DNA of 64,000 nucleotides from Patiria pectinifera (lineage: Eukaryota > Echinodermata > Asteroidea > Valvatida > Asterinidae). The stretch lies in contig CM057144.1 of the NCBI GenBank assembly GCA_029964075.1, positions 11,617,281 through 11,681,280 of the forward strand, written 5' to 3'. Positions 35,517 through 43,983 of the stretch are shown in pieces; position 1 is the stretch's first letter; the number at the start of each line of letters is the position of its first letter. Below the pieces are notes generated by a model. That model did not search any database. It worked only from the letters and a program-made list of their open reading frames with translations, and was not told the origin of the DNA. The position numbers were made by a program, and so were the translations under genes.

Positions 35517-35586
35517 CAGTATAAAGAAGGCAAACAGAACAGGTAAGGCACCAAACAACCACAAGTTTGCCTCGAACTCTTGCCAT
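35517..35586 (-). CDS. candidate first coding exon with signal anchor
   Basis: From ATG at 35586 the frame reads MARVRGKLVVVWCLTCSVCL and ends Leu-Tyr-Thr plus one base at a consensus donor G|GTAAGT (35516-35511). Two basic residues followed by about 17 hydrophobic ones is a signal peptide or type II membrane anchor. It lies on the same strand as, and upstream of, the glycosyltransferase exon at 17904-18761, which lacks its anchor. The exon ends in phase 1 while that exon begins in phase 0, so at least one exon would have to lie between, across a transposon-filled intron of about 17 kb. The link is inference; it could belong to another gene. Confidence 0.35.
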
Positions 35587-36237
35587 GATGACTTCGTTTA
35601 TCAAACTATAGGGGGAAAGTGGATTGAAACAAAATATAAACATCCCATGCTCGGCTATATTATGGACACTTGACACCTTGTGCAGACTTTTTTTTACTGA
35701 CGGATTTTCATTATATGTTTTAACCACAGTCGAACTGTACAGATTTTGCCCTGCATCATTTGTGTTGCCCTCTAGCCCGACCTTGCTCGTGGAATAAGTA
35801 AATAAACAAATAGTCTCTATACTGATTATTGTATTGTCGTATTGCCCTACGCGCCTACAATCATCTTCGTACCTGACTCGCTGACTTACTCGCTGTTAGT
35901 GAGTGTGTGACTTTGAAATTAAATTGCTTATAAGTCTCACCTTAGCCAAAACATTTGACTAAGATGACTACAACTACCGCTTATAGACCATATCGGTCTC
36001 GGACGTACCAGCTTTACTATACGTAGGCTTGCCTAGACTAGTTAACACCTACGATTCTTCTCAAGCGTGACATTTCAAAGACATTCACAGGCTGTTTTCA
36101 TCTTACTTTAGGAGGGTCCACATGCCAGCTCCGTCTGTAAGCATCAAACTTTGAGTGTCTGATAGAACTTTTGTTTCTTGTCTCATATACTTTAGTACGG
36201 AAGCGTTAAAGGACCATAATACAAACTAAAAAGATAA
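35587..36237. other. no gene seen
   Basis: Would be 5' flank of the candidate exon. No TATA or CCAAT arrangement stood out. Confidence 0.4.
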
Positions 36238-36330
36238 AAAATAAGTCATAATTATGACTTATTTTTAAGTCATAGTTATGACTTAAATCTTATAAAAATG
36301 ACTTAGTATTAAGTCATAATTACGCTATAT
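36238..36330. repeat. array of 20-bp palindromes (AAGTCATAATTATGACTT)
   Basis: TAAGTCATAATTATGACTTA is a perfect palindrome, followed by decaying copies (AAGTCATAGTTATGACTT, AAGTCATAATTACG). Confidence 0.8.
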
Positions 36331-38027
36331 ATCTCATAATTACGACTTGTTTTTTTTACAGTGTACATGGCATTGAATCCGGGCTTCGGTTGCGCGGCCA
36401 TTCTCAAAGCCTTAATCAAAATGATACTTCTATGGAATGTGGATTAAATATTTACTTGAACTTGTTTAAACACGAGAACACCAGATTCGTAGGAAGCTCA
36501 AAATGATTGGCCAGGATAATCGGAGCATTTGGCCAAATCCCTCCCAAATGAAACGGTACTTCAGCCACTATCTCAGGGGCAACCTAGTCCGAAACCTTGG
36601 GACTCAATACTGTGTGTAAGAATCCCAAAACTAAGGTACTGACGACATGCAATACAACAGAATAGACTGGCATCTTAAACAACCAGTCCAATACATCTTC
36701 AGTACTGCATCAATCATCTGTGCAAAACAAATATCTAGGATGTCGGGTACTAGGGTTCTATTTCTACACATTTCTCCATAGTCAGCCACCAGACTAATAG
36801 CAATGAATAAAGACGTCAGTCTTTTCAAACAGTTGGACATGTACCAGTCTAGTCTTTGGCCTCACATTGAAAATCCTTGACATCCCTCTCATGTGAAAAT
36901 TATTGAAGAAAAATCTCCTTCGAATAGGGAGTTCAGTTTTCAAACTTGGTTGGTGAAATACTGAGGACCTTTTCTCTGCCCAAAGAAAATTTTGGGGAAC
37001 TTTGCTGGCTAAAGAGTGAGTAAAGTTGGCCTGATTTTTTTTCTTCATGTTTGGTGCACCCCCTGAACATTACACTCACTTGTACAAAAGACATGCAGGT
37101 ACATAGGGGATTTGATTACAGCTGCGTATTTTACTTTATGCTTGGATAAATATATTACCAAGGAAAAAAAAAGTTGACGCAATACAGTCAGCACTCAGCA
37201 CCATACGAATTACCTTGTGAGAAAAAATATACTAGGCAAGACAAGATCGAGGAAGACACCGTTTTGAAAAAGTAGGGGCAAGGGTTCACAATCTAATATT
37301 GACAAAATTAGGAGTCAATCAAACAGTACATGAGACTCAACACGGTGTGAGCCAGAATTCAGTTGAAAACACAAATCAACCGAGCACGGATGTCAAGTGA
37401 TCGCGGATCCAAGAACGTTCATTAATTGTTCACTCTCAACACAGTGCCTGCAGTATACGTACCTGTTTGACTCGGGCCTTGTCTTTGATTTGGCTGATTT
37501 CCGGAAAAGTAACCGACAAATTTCAGGAACTTTTTTTCCGCAGATTGCAATATAAGTGAAGTGCCAGATCTTGAATCGGGATCAGGCTAGAGACAGAAAG
37601 AAAACATCTGTACATGGTCTGGCTTGCAGATTGTTTGTCTGTACTGTGCCGGGTTCTTACGCCGAATCAATAAGGTTCCGTTTAGTTGGTGCACAGCCAG
37701 TATAAATTAATATGCAACACTGTCCTGAGTTTGGAAGGTTATGAAAGCAATATTTGACGGTGCGCCACCGCCCAGCGGCTCACGCATACGCAATTCGCTC
37801 TTTTCACGCTCCGCTATCCTGTTCGTAAGTGGCTACGTCATACGTCACGTGATGGTGAACTTCCGGCTCCAACTGCAAGTTTGGCGAAATAGAAAGTGCA
37901 CTGTCAAAGGTCGTCTGTCAACACAATCAGCTGTTTTTTTTGTTTACAATATCGAGTAAATGGAACCGGTGTCGTGTTTTACTCTTTGTAGTTTTTTTAA
38001 GGATCATCCAGAGGAATGTCAGACGAG
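36331..38027. other. no supported gene
   Basis: Short unrecognised frames on both strands. Confidence 0.45.
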
Positions 38028-38155
38028 TCGACCATTGAGACAACTCGACTCGGGACAAGTCGACCGTTGAGACAACTCGACCGTTGAGACAAGTCGACCG
38101 TTGAGACAACTCGACTCGCGACAACTCGACCGCTGAGACAGCTCGACTTAATGGA
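38028..38155. repeat. minisatellite GTCGACCGTTGAGACAA
   Basis: About six 17-19-bp units with alternating AACTCGAC and AAGTCGAC joints. The inverse (TTGTCTCAACGGTCGAC) occurs in three units at 38658-38700, so the two arrays bracket the GC-rich block in inverted orientation. Confidence 0.85.
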
Positions 38156-38189
38156 AATGTATACACGTGAAGCGGAAAAAAGTGGCATA

Positions 38190-38520
38190 AATCTGTGGCA
38201 GGACCGGTCCCGGGCGCGGCACGGGCATACTCGATGCACAGAGGGCGCTCCGATCCGGTGGCCGTCGCGTCGGGCCGGCACGCCCCGCCCGCGATTACCA
38301 GCCCGGCCCGGCACGCGGGCCATCGACCGGCGCGGCAAGTGGGCTTACGGGCCCGGCACAAACGATGTCACCGTGCACGGTACGGCCATGTTGACCGACC
38401 GGGGATGGGATAAGTTGGCGCACAGGCCCGGCAAAAACAATGCCACCGTGCACGGTACGGCCACGTTGACCGGGGATGCGCGCACAGGCCCGGAAAAAAC
38501 GAACGATGTGCACGGACAAT
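38190..38520. repeat. GC-rich, CpG-rich imperfect tandem repeat
   Basis: A strongly GC- and CpG-rich block in otherwise AT-rich DNA. Imperfect units contain GTGCACGGTACGGCCA, GTTGACCG and GCACAGGCCCGG. The open frames on both strands are by-products of base composition. Confidence 0.75.
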
Positions 38521-38657
38521 ACGCTGCGCTATATTGGCTCTGTTATATGCAACAAAAAACCTCATGTGTCATAACTCGCAAACGGCGATCAGCCGCCGTC
38601 AAAATCCCCGGTACTATACCCTTTTAAGCCCCCAAAACTAGGCAAACATGCAAGGCG

Positions 38658-38712
38658 ACTTGTCTCAACGGTCGACTTGTCTCAACGGTCGATTTGTCTT
38701 TGAGCGACTTAA
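38658..38712. repeat. inverted counterpart of the 38028 minisatellite
   Basis: Units ACTTGTCTCAACGGTCG, ending TGAGCGACTTA; inverse of the units at 38028-38155. Confidence 0.8.
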
Positions 38713-38826
38713 GAAGGCCGAAATGCCTTCAAATCGGGGAGAGTGCTGTTTGTTCAAGTTCAACCAGGCGGTATGATCATGGGGAAGGTTCAGGCTTCAA
38801 TGAAGCAGCGAAGTTACAGAGTGGAG

Positions 38827-40404
38827 GTAAGCGCAAGCGTCTATCACTAGTCAGGGCTGGTCACTAACGGTAGACATTCATTGATAGGCGCATGTACACG
38901 TGTTGCTTACTTTTATTTCTAAATTATTATAAAATTACCGTTATTACTTTGTTTGTAATTCGGCAAAGGGAAGGCCAAGGGACAGGTTGCCAGACACTTA
39001 TTGTTAGTACTGCTTCCAACAGCTTTAGAATAGATTGTAGAAACCAGAGTATTGATTACACACTGCAACCAAACACACATCATCATGATTAAGTCACTGA
39101 GGTTATGACCACTTATCCCTCTCGTGACTCTACTTAGACACAGTTACTGTCTGTCCCCACGTATTGTACAAGAACACTAAGGTTCCGGAACTGCGGGCCC
39201 CACATTCATAGCCTGGTTTCGGGAGTACATAGCTATACTTGTTTTTTGTTACGGAATGTTAACCCGGCCTTAATAGTCTGGGAATAAAAATTTGACACTT
39301 TTAATTTATATCCTTAATTATTATATCAGTTGTCATGGCGAAAAAACAATTGAATGAATGAATCATTACAATTACATGTAGTACTTTGCCAAGTGAAAAG
39401 GCTAGCTTTTAGGCTATTTTATTTAGGCTAGCTTCCAAACAGTATTCGACTCCTTCGGCAGACTACTACCCCCTACCCCCCTTCGGCAGACTACTACCTA
39501 TTTTGGCATTTCTACCATGTACATTTTTGGGAAGGCCTACACAATTGGCACAATTGCAGAATACCCCGCCACTCGATCTATCCACCTCGTAGCCGGCTAC
39601 GGTTGGTTGACCTCAATAAACATTCTCAGCGCTACTTGTATGTACTATGCGTCATGCTCAATAAACATTCTCATGTAGTATGCGTCATGCTCCTTTAATT
39701 TGCACTCCCACTTCGTAACCGCGTAGCCACCAACAGGGTAGTTGGTTTGGACTTAGAACTTTTTCAGCAACTCCCATTCCTTTTGTGTTGCTTCGTTCTC
39801 AAATAATGGACCCCCACTCAGTATCCGTGTAGCTGGCATGGACTTGAATTGTTTCTTTTCCAGTGATTCCAACCTCGTAGCCAGAGAATTTAGGGGTGTA
39901 TTTCCGAGTGGCGGGGTATTCTGCAATTACTCCCAAGTGTTAAATAAAAACTTGGCCTACCTGCCGGGGAAATTGTACTGGTTAAATCCTTGGTTTTTGT
40001 GTGTGTGTGTGTTTTTGTTCTTGTTTTGTTTTGATTTAGTTTGTTGGGGTTAGTTTGTTTTGGGTTTTTTTTTTCATTTATATATTTATATTTTCATTGA
40101 ATACTATTTAATTTTTGTGTAGACATTTCGAGCATGGGTTGGCAGGCCTTAGGGCTACAGTGTTTTAGTACACTTTTGTTTACCCTGGCCGGTTTGGAAT
40201 GTTATATTGTTTTTGTTTTCTGTCCCTCTATCTCCTCTCCCCTGTCAAACTGTCCACCCTCCCTTCCCTCCCCCCCTCCCCCGACCCATTCCTACTCGCA
40301 TTCTTCAGTCTTGTCTGGTCTTACTTTTCAATTTCCAATTTTTGTTTACTTTTTACTTTTTATTTGCTTTGTCATTGTACTTTTGTTCATTTGTTGGCCG
40401 AATA

Positions 40405-40436
<32 letters not shown>

Positions 40437-40961
40437 CACTTTACCTTTCCAAAATGCATTAGGGTGAAATTAGCTTAAGATTTTAAAACACAAATTAAAT
40501 CGTTCTTAACTTGCAAGGTACTCAATTTTGTTGGAGCCTTTTTCGGAGGCAGACAGTTTCTTTTGGGGATATAATTGTGCAGACATATTGGAGAACTGTA
40601 CAAACGCCCATAACAACTTTTTAACTGTGCACTTTGATAACATAATCTTATTTACTTCTACAATTTGCAAGTACCCCAATTTGGTGTCAAACAAAAATTA
40701 AATACAAAAAACGTAAATTAAATATTGTAATCATGCACAATGACCAAATAAAGTGCATGCACTAAAATAAAGACAATTTTAAAATGTTGTTTGATTTAGG
40801 TGTAATGCTTCCCTAACTGTGTGAAAGCAATGGCAGCATTGTTCAAACTATCACCTTTGCCGCATGTCAGTATATTTTCTTCAGGGTTGGTTTGTGGTTT
40901 CTCCACCCAATCAACACCACATTCTGTTCACTAACAGACTTTTATGCAACTTTTTCAATAG
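38827..40961 (+). other. intron 1 of the YqaJ-type gene, with repeats
   Basis: Contains short tandem repeats (TTCGGCAGACTACTACC at 39453 and 39482; CTCAATAAACATTCTCA twice near 39615-39675) and a LINE 3' end. No other exon was recognised. Confidence 0.5.
40126..40435 (+). mobile_element. LINE 3' end with (AAT)n tail
   Basis: A pyrimidine-rich tract (40220-40285) followed by GGCCGAATAAATAATAATAAT: a 3' UTR fragment of a non-LTR element ending in a simple-repeat tail at 40401-40435. No coding part remains. Confidence 0.55.
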
Positions 40962-41502
40962 GTCAAACAAGTAAAAAGCTATGCTTTTATAACAAGCACA
41001 CCTGAATTTGAACATGCCCCGGACAAAGTAGAGTATGTAGTAGAACACATGGCTGTTTCTGAAGAGGATGTCAAGGTGATTGAAGGGACTACTGTTGGTC
41101 AACGTCATAATGCTTTGTGGTAAGCATTTTATAGTTGTTGTTTCACTTTTCAAACAAATTTTTCATTAGTAAACAAATTAAATGCTACTTTTACCGAGGA
41201 CAATACAGTTTTGTATTCCTATGTAAAGTAAAATGACTATTTACTTTATAAATCTGGATTGCAAGCACAAGAGAACTGAAGTGCAGTTTTTAAGAGTGAT
41301 GTCTTTGGGCATGCAAGTAAAAAAAAACCCAGACATATTTAATTGTTATTTTCATTTCTTGATGTGTAGGTTTGCGTATAAACAAAATTGACTGACATCC
41401 AGCAACTTTGGTGCAGTTCTTGGTGCTGTGAGGAGAAACTCCACTCCACCATCCTTGTTAAAGACACTCGGAGGCGAATATGGGTCAGCAGGATGATCTT
41501 CA

Positions 41503-42266
41503 GTGAGTAACTGATATTGTTTTATGTACACACTATTTGTTTTTTATTAAGTTGGTATTTCAGCAAAATAAAAGAATACATGTACATACAGTGATGGTTA
41601 TTCTATCTGATGGTTATTCTATCTGGTATACTATTTGGCAAAAATTCTGCCTCAAGTGAAGCTGATCTTACTAAGGATGAAGTTGATATAATCACCGGTT
41701 ATCTATAAGTTAAATAGAATCAAAACTGAAAGAAATGGTTGAGAATTGTTGTAGCCTTGTAGGTTCCACAAAAACAACAAAATAAGCTAAAATACTTCCC
41801 TGAGCACGAGAAGAAAAAGTAGGTTATTTATATTTTCCAACCAAAACAATCGTATTGTGCGGTGTGGCTGTGAACTACATGCTTTGTTGCATGGGAACAC
41901 ACAGCTCTATTTTCCTTTGCCTGTCAATTTCACCAGGTGAATGCCTTGGACGCTAGCCTTGGGCGGTTGGTGAGGTGCCAAGTTGTGTTGGTGGGAAAAG
42001 GTTGGGGAAAAACCTGAAGGGCTTGTGTGTAGCCACTGAATGAATATGAAATCAGACTTGCCTTGACATTTTAATATTCTATACACATAGTTAAAGAAAA
42101 CAGTTTTTAAAATGAGGTCCAGTTATTTTTGTTGGTTATAGTTTTGTCTTGTAAATTGTTAGTGTGTTTCTCTTTTTGTTTACTTTTGCAGGATTGTTTG
42201 TTGTCAAAAGTTTTCAAATGTATTTGGAATTCAGTCTACTGACTGCAGCTACATACATAACCAGGA
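41503..42266. other. no further exon recognised
   Basis: A 16-bp direct repeat (TGATGGTTATTCTATC) occurs near 41592-41625. TTTTGCAG near 42184-42192 could be an acceptor; the sequence after it runs into the Polinton border without a recognisable domain. Confidence 0.4.
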
Positions 42267-42271
42267 TGAAT
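42267..42271 (+). repeat. target-site duplication, left (TGAAT)
   Basis: TGAAT directly before the left terminus; repeated at 57261-57265. Polintons usually make 6-bp duplications; only 5 bp match here. Confidence 0.75.
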
Positions 42272-42645
42272 AGTAGTAGGGGAGGTGGGGGTATGGGACC
42301 AAAATGGAAAATCTGCGGCCAGTCTGGACACGCCGCTCTCGATTCTAAAAATAGTTGGAGGAAAAATATAGGGGAATCCCCCTCGGCAAATATTTTAGAA
42401 ATCTGACGTCAGGTTTGGGAGCAAAAAAGAAAAATGTGTGTCAAGTCAGGCCCTGTCGCTCTGGAGTTAAAAAAATAAATCTGTCGTCGCTAAAATGAGG
42501 TGATGTCACCACCACGTGACTTTGAAAAATATGTGAGTCACCACCACGTGACCTTGAAACGTGTTGAGGCACGATAGGAATTTGGCGTAAACAACGTGAC
42601 CTTGAAAAATGTGTGAGTCACCACCACGTGACCTTGAAACTCGGG
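42272..42645 (+). repeat. Polinton left terminal inverted repeat (374 bp)
   Basis: Matches 56883-57260 inverted, with scattered mismatches and small indels. Begins AGTAGTAG, a short repeat suited to slide-back priming. The inner part holds four units of ACGTGACCTTGAAA-type sequence: CACGTG at 42513, 42545 and 42625, AACGTG at 42593, and TGAGTCA (AP-1 consensus) at 42534 and 42614. The TGACCTTGA part is the inverse of the extended ERR/SF-1 half-site TCAAGGTCA. Confidence 0.95.
42497..42645. promoter_or_regulatory. array of AP-1, E-box and nuclear-receptor-type sites
   Basis: Four tandem-like units combining TGAGTCA, CACGTG and TGACCTTGA, repeated in the other terminal repeat. As a hypothesis this is an enhancer/promoter that borrows host factors, driving the TFIIB-like gene on the left and polB on the right. 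Confidence 0.5.
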
Positions 42646-42656
42646 ATAAAAAAATT

Positions 42657-42688
42657 AGCTTCTCTATCTGTGAAAAGGTAGAGAAGCT
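42657..42688 (+). other. perfect 10-bp stem hairpin beside the left repeat
   Basis: AGCTTCTCTA and TAGAGAAGCT pair around a 12-nt loop, followed by GTTTTTATTT. It resembles a hairpin-plus-T-run transcript end, but it lies upstream of the first gene. Confidence 0.7.
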
Positions 42689-42699
42689 GTTTTTATTTA

Positions 42700-42728
42700 A
42701 AAATGGAGAGTAATATGTTCAGACCGAC
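42700..42728 (+). repeat. 29-bp copy of the polB start region
   Basis: Identical to the inverse of 56741-56769: the three A's before the polB ATG and its first 26 coding bases. Here the frame (ATG at 42703, MESNMFRPTS) stops after 11 codons. Both copies face inward from their nearest terminus. Confidence 0.9.
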
Positions 42729-42780
42729 GAGTACTTGAAAAATTATTAAAAAATAATATCGGTTTTTATTAGATATATCC

Positions 42781-43272
42781 ATGACTTTTTTTCAGAGTGA
42801 AAACCTCGAGCTATCTAATAAAACAGATCAGTGCGATCACCATATAATCATCGAGAATGGTTTTTTAGTTTGTGAAACGTGCGGTGAAATAGTCTCACGT
42901 TACTTTGATTTTTCGGCAGAAAATGCGCAAGAAGATCGTATCAATTGGTCAACTTTAAAAAGAAACAAAAGAAAAACTGTGGAGAAACTTATTTTTTCTG
43001 TTTGTCCAGAGCAAGACTTAGAAGATGTCCAAGAAACAATCAACAAATATAACGAACTCGTTAATTACAAAACATTGAGGGGAAATGGTTGCGTTAAACG
43101 GTCGTTAATAGCGGCGTGTTACCATCACGTCGTTGGATGGAACAAAGAACGAGTTAGAGATGTATTTAAAGTGACTCAAAATCACTTTAATAAGGCACTA
43201 AAAAGATACGATGACCACTACAATAAAGGCGGGGCCGAGGGTGTAGCCCTAAGAGGTGAAATAGAGGCGTAA
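42781..43272 (+). CDS. TFIIB-like transcription initiation factor
   Basis: 163 aa. Residues 18-34 form a zinc-ribbon pattern C18-x2-H21-x9-C31-x2-C34 followed by GEIV, as in the N-terminus of TFIIB/TFB proteins, where the ribbon docks on RNA polymerase. Residues about 55-150 are a single helical region (INKYNELV...KRSLIAACYHHVVG...DVFKVTQNHFNKALKRYDDHY) with the 'aA..y.a.r' style of one cyclin repeat; a full TFIIB has two and about twice the length. It would act in the nucleus or viral factory to direct transcription of element genes, perhaps from their shared AT-rich promoter motif. It is the first gene from the left end, driven rightward from the terminal repeat, and converges on the 218-aa gene with a 28-bp gap. 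The assignment rests on motif reading; the alternative is an unrelated zinc-ribbon protein. Confidence 0.7.
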   Translation: MTFFQSENLELSNKTDQCDHHIIIENGFLVCETCGEIVSRYFDFSAENAQEDRINWSTLKRNKRKTVEKLIFSVCPEQDLEDVQETINKYNELVNYKTLRGNGCVKRSLIAACYHHVVGWNKERVRDVFKVTQNHFNKALKRYDDHYNKGGAEGVALRGEIEA

Positions 43273-43300
43273 CTCGGCGGATCGCTTTCATAATGTTTAT

Positions 43301-43957
43301 TTACCGAGAATTCGAACTTGTAAGTTTTTCGATGAGAGATTTTTTTTCTTTTACCAGCCGTTCGTCTACCCGTTTTTTAACTTCTTTTTCAAAGTCTGTA
43401 TCGTTTTTAATTTTTTGAAGCATTGTGCTGGTCTTTGTTCTAATTTTTTGCTTAAGCTCGTTAAATTTTGCGAGCTCTCTCGTAATCAATAAGAACTCTT
43501 CGTGCGATATATCTCCGTCGTTGATGGCTTGAGACACGTATTCTTCAATCGTGTTAAGTTTGGAGTCCGCTAATATTTTAATCTGGTCGTGCTTTTTGAG
43601 CTTGGCGGATAATCGCTTAGACGCGATTCTAAGCAGAATATCTACACCAAAAGCGCCCATAAACGTTCCTTCTAGCACCAATCCAACGGGGGCTGATATA
43701 ACACCCAAGAGAGCGGGAATACTGACAGCCCCTGCTATAAACCCCAATACTTCGACTCCTCGCTCTACGTAGTTAATAGTGTCGATCACTCTCTTTATTT
43801 TTTTATAAGTGCGCTCTCGGTGGTCTCTCTCTTTCAAGATTAAAGATCGAATCTCTTCAATCTTTTTAAGTCTGTATACTTTTGTTTCTTCGTTACTATT
43901 TAATCGGAGTACATCTCCAGAAATATCGGGGTATAACGCCTTACCATCTACACTCAT
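43301..43957 (-). CDS. conserved-type Polinton protein with hydrophobic core (218 aa)
   Basis: Residues about 67-112 are hydrophobic and Gly-rich (VEVLGFIAGAVSIPALLGVI, then APVGLVLEGTF), framed by highly charged helices: a basic, coiled-coil-like N-terminal part (about 25-65) and a long Lys/Glu-rich C-terminal helix (about 150-215). This suggests a membrane-active or scaffold protein. I do not recognise a named family; similar helix-hydrophobic-helix proteins occur in other invertebrate Polintons. The start is supported by CTTTTTATATTAAAAAC ending right at the ATG. The stop lies 28 bp from the stop of the TFIIB-like gene. Confidence 0.75.
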   Translation of the reverse strand: MSVDGKALYPDISGDVLRLNSNEETKVYRLKKIEEIRSLILKERDHRERTYKKIKRVIDTINYVERGVEVLGFIAGAVSIPALLGVISAPVGLVLEGTFMGAFGVDILLRIASKRLSAKLKKHDQIKILADSKLNTIEEYVSQAINDGDISHEEFLLITRELAKFNELKQKIRTKTSTMLQKIKNDTDFEKEVKKRVDERLVKEKKSLIEKLTSSNSR

Positions 43958-43974
43958 GTTTTTAATATAAAAAG
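43958..43974 (-). promoter_or_regulatory. CTTTTTATATTAAAAAC motif before the 218-aa gene
   Basis: On the minus strand the motif touches the start codon. The first 15 bases are identical to the motif at 45176-45190; shorter forms precede the 80-aa gene (TTATATTAAAAAC, 48230-48243) and the integrase gene (CTTTTATATTAAAT, 51759-51772). Confidence 0.55.
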
Positions 43975-43983
43975 ATTTTAAAA

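Larger units (their letters stand above)
38773..41502 (+). pseudogene. YqaJ-type nuclease gene, three exons, disrupted
   Basis: Exon A 38773-38826 codes MIMGKVQASMKQRSYRVE and ends at GAG|GTAAGC (phase 0). Exon B 40962-41119 follows AATAG| and codes VKQVKSYAFITSTPEFEHAP...GQRHNAL, ending TG|GTAAGC. Exon C 41370-41502 follows GTGTAG|; its first base completes Trp and it codes FAYKQN, stop, LTSSNFGAVLGAVRRN, then STPPSLLKTLGGEYGSAG and a second stop. The W...LTSSNFG block is the start of the YqaJ exonuclease fold (usual form 'W...R..R.TAS.FG'). TGA at 41389-41391 stands where Arg (CGA) is usual and TGA at 41494-41496 ends the frame, so the copy is nonfunctional or mis-sequenced. Phases match at both junctions. 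The catalytic Asp/Glu-x-Lys region was not found downstream. This family is expanded in many invertebrates, often near transposons. Confidence 0.7.

Noticed and set aside
37927..38627. Three long frames (113-158 codons) on both strands
   Set aside because: They overlap a CpG-rich tandem repeat; open frames arise from composition and repeat period, not coding.
40911..41153. 80-codon minus-strand frame
   Set aside because: Antisense of YqaJ-type exon B, which has proper splice sites and a family match.
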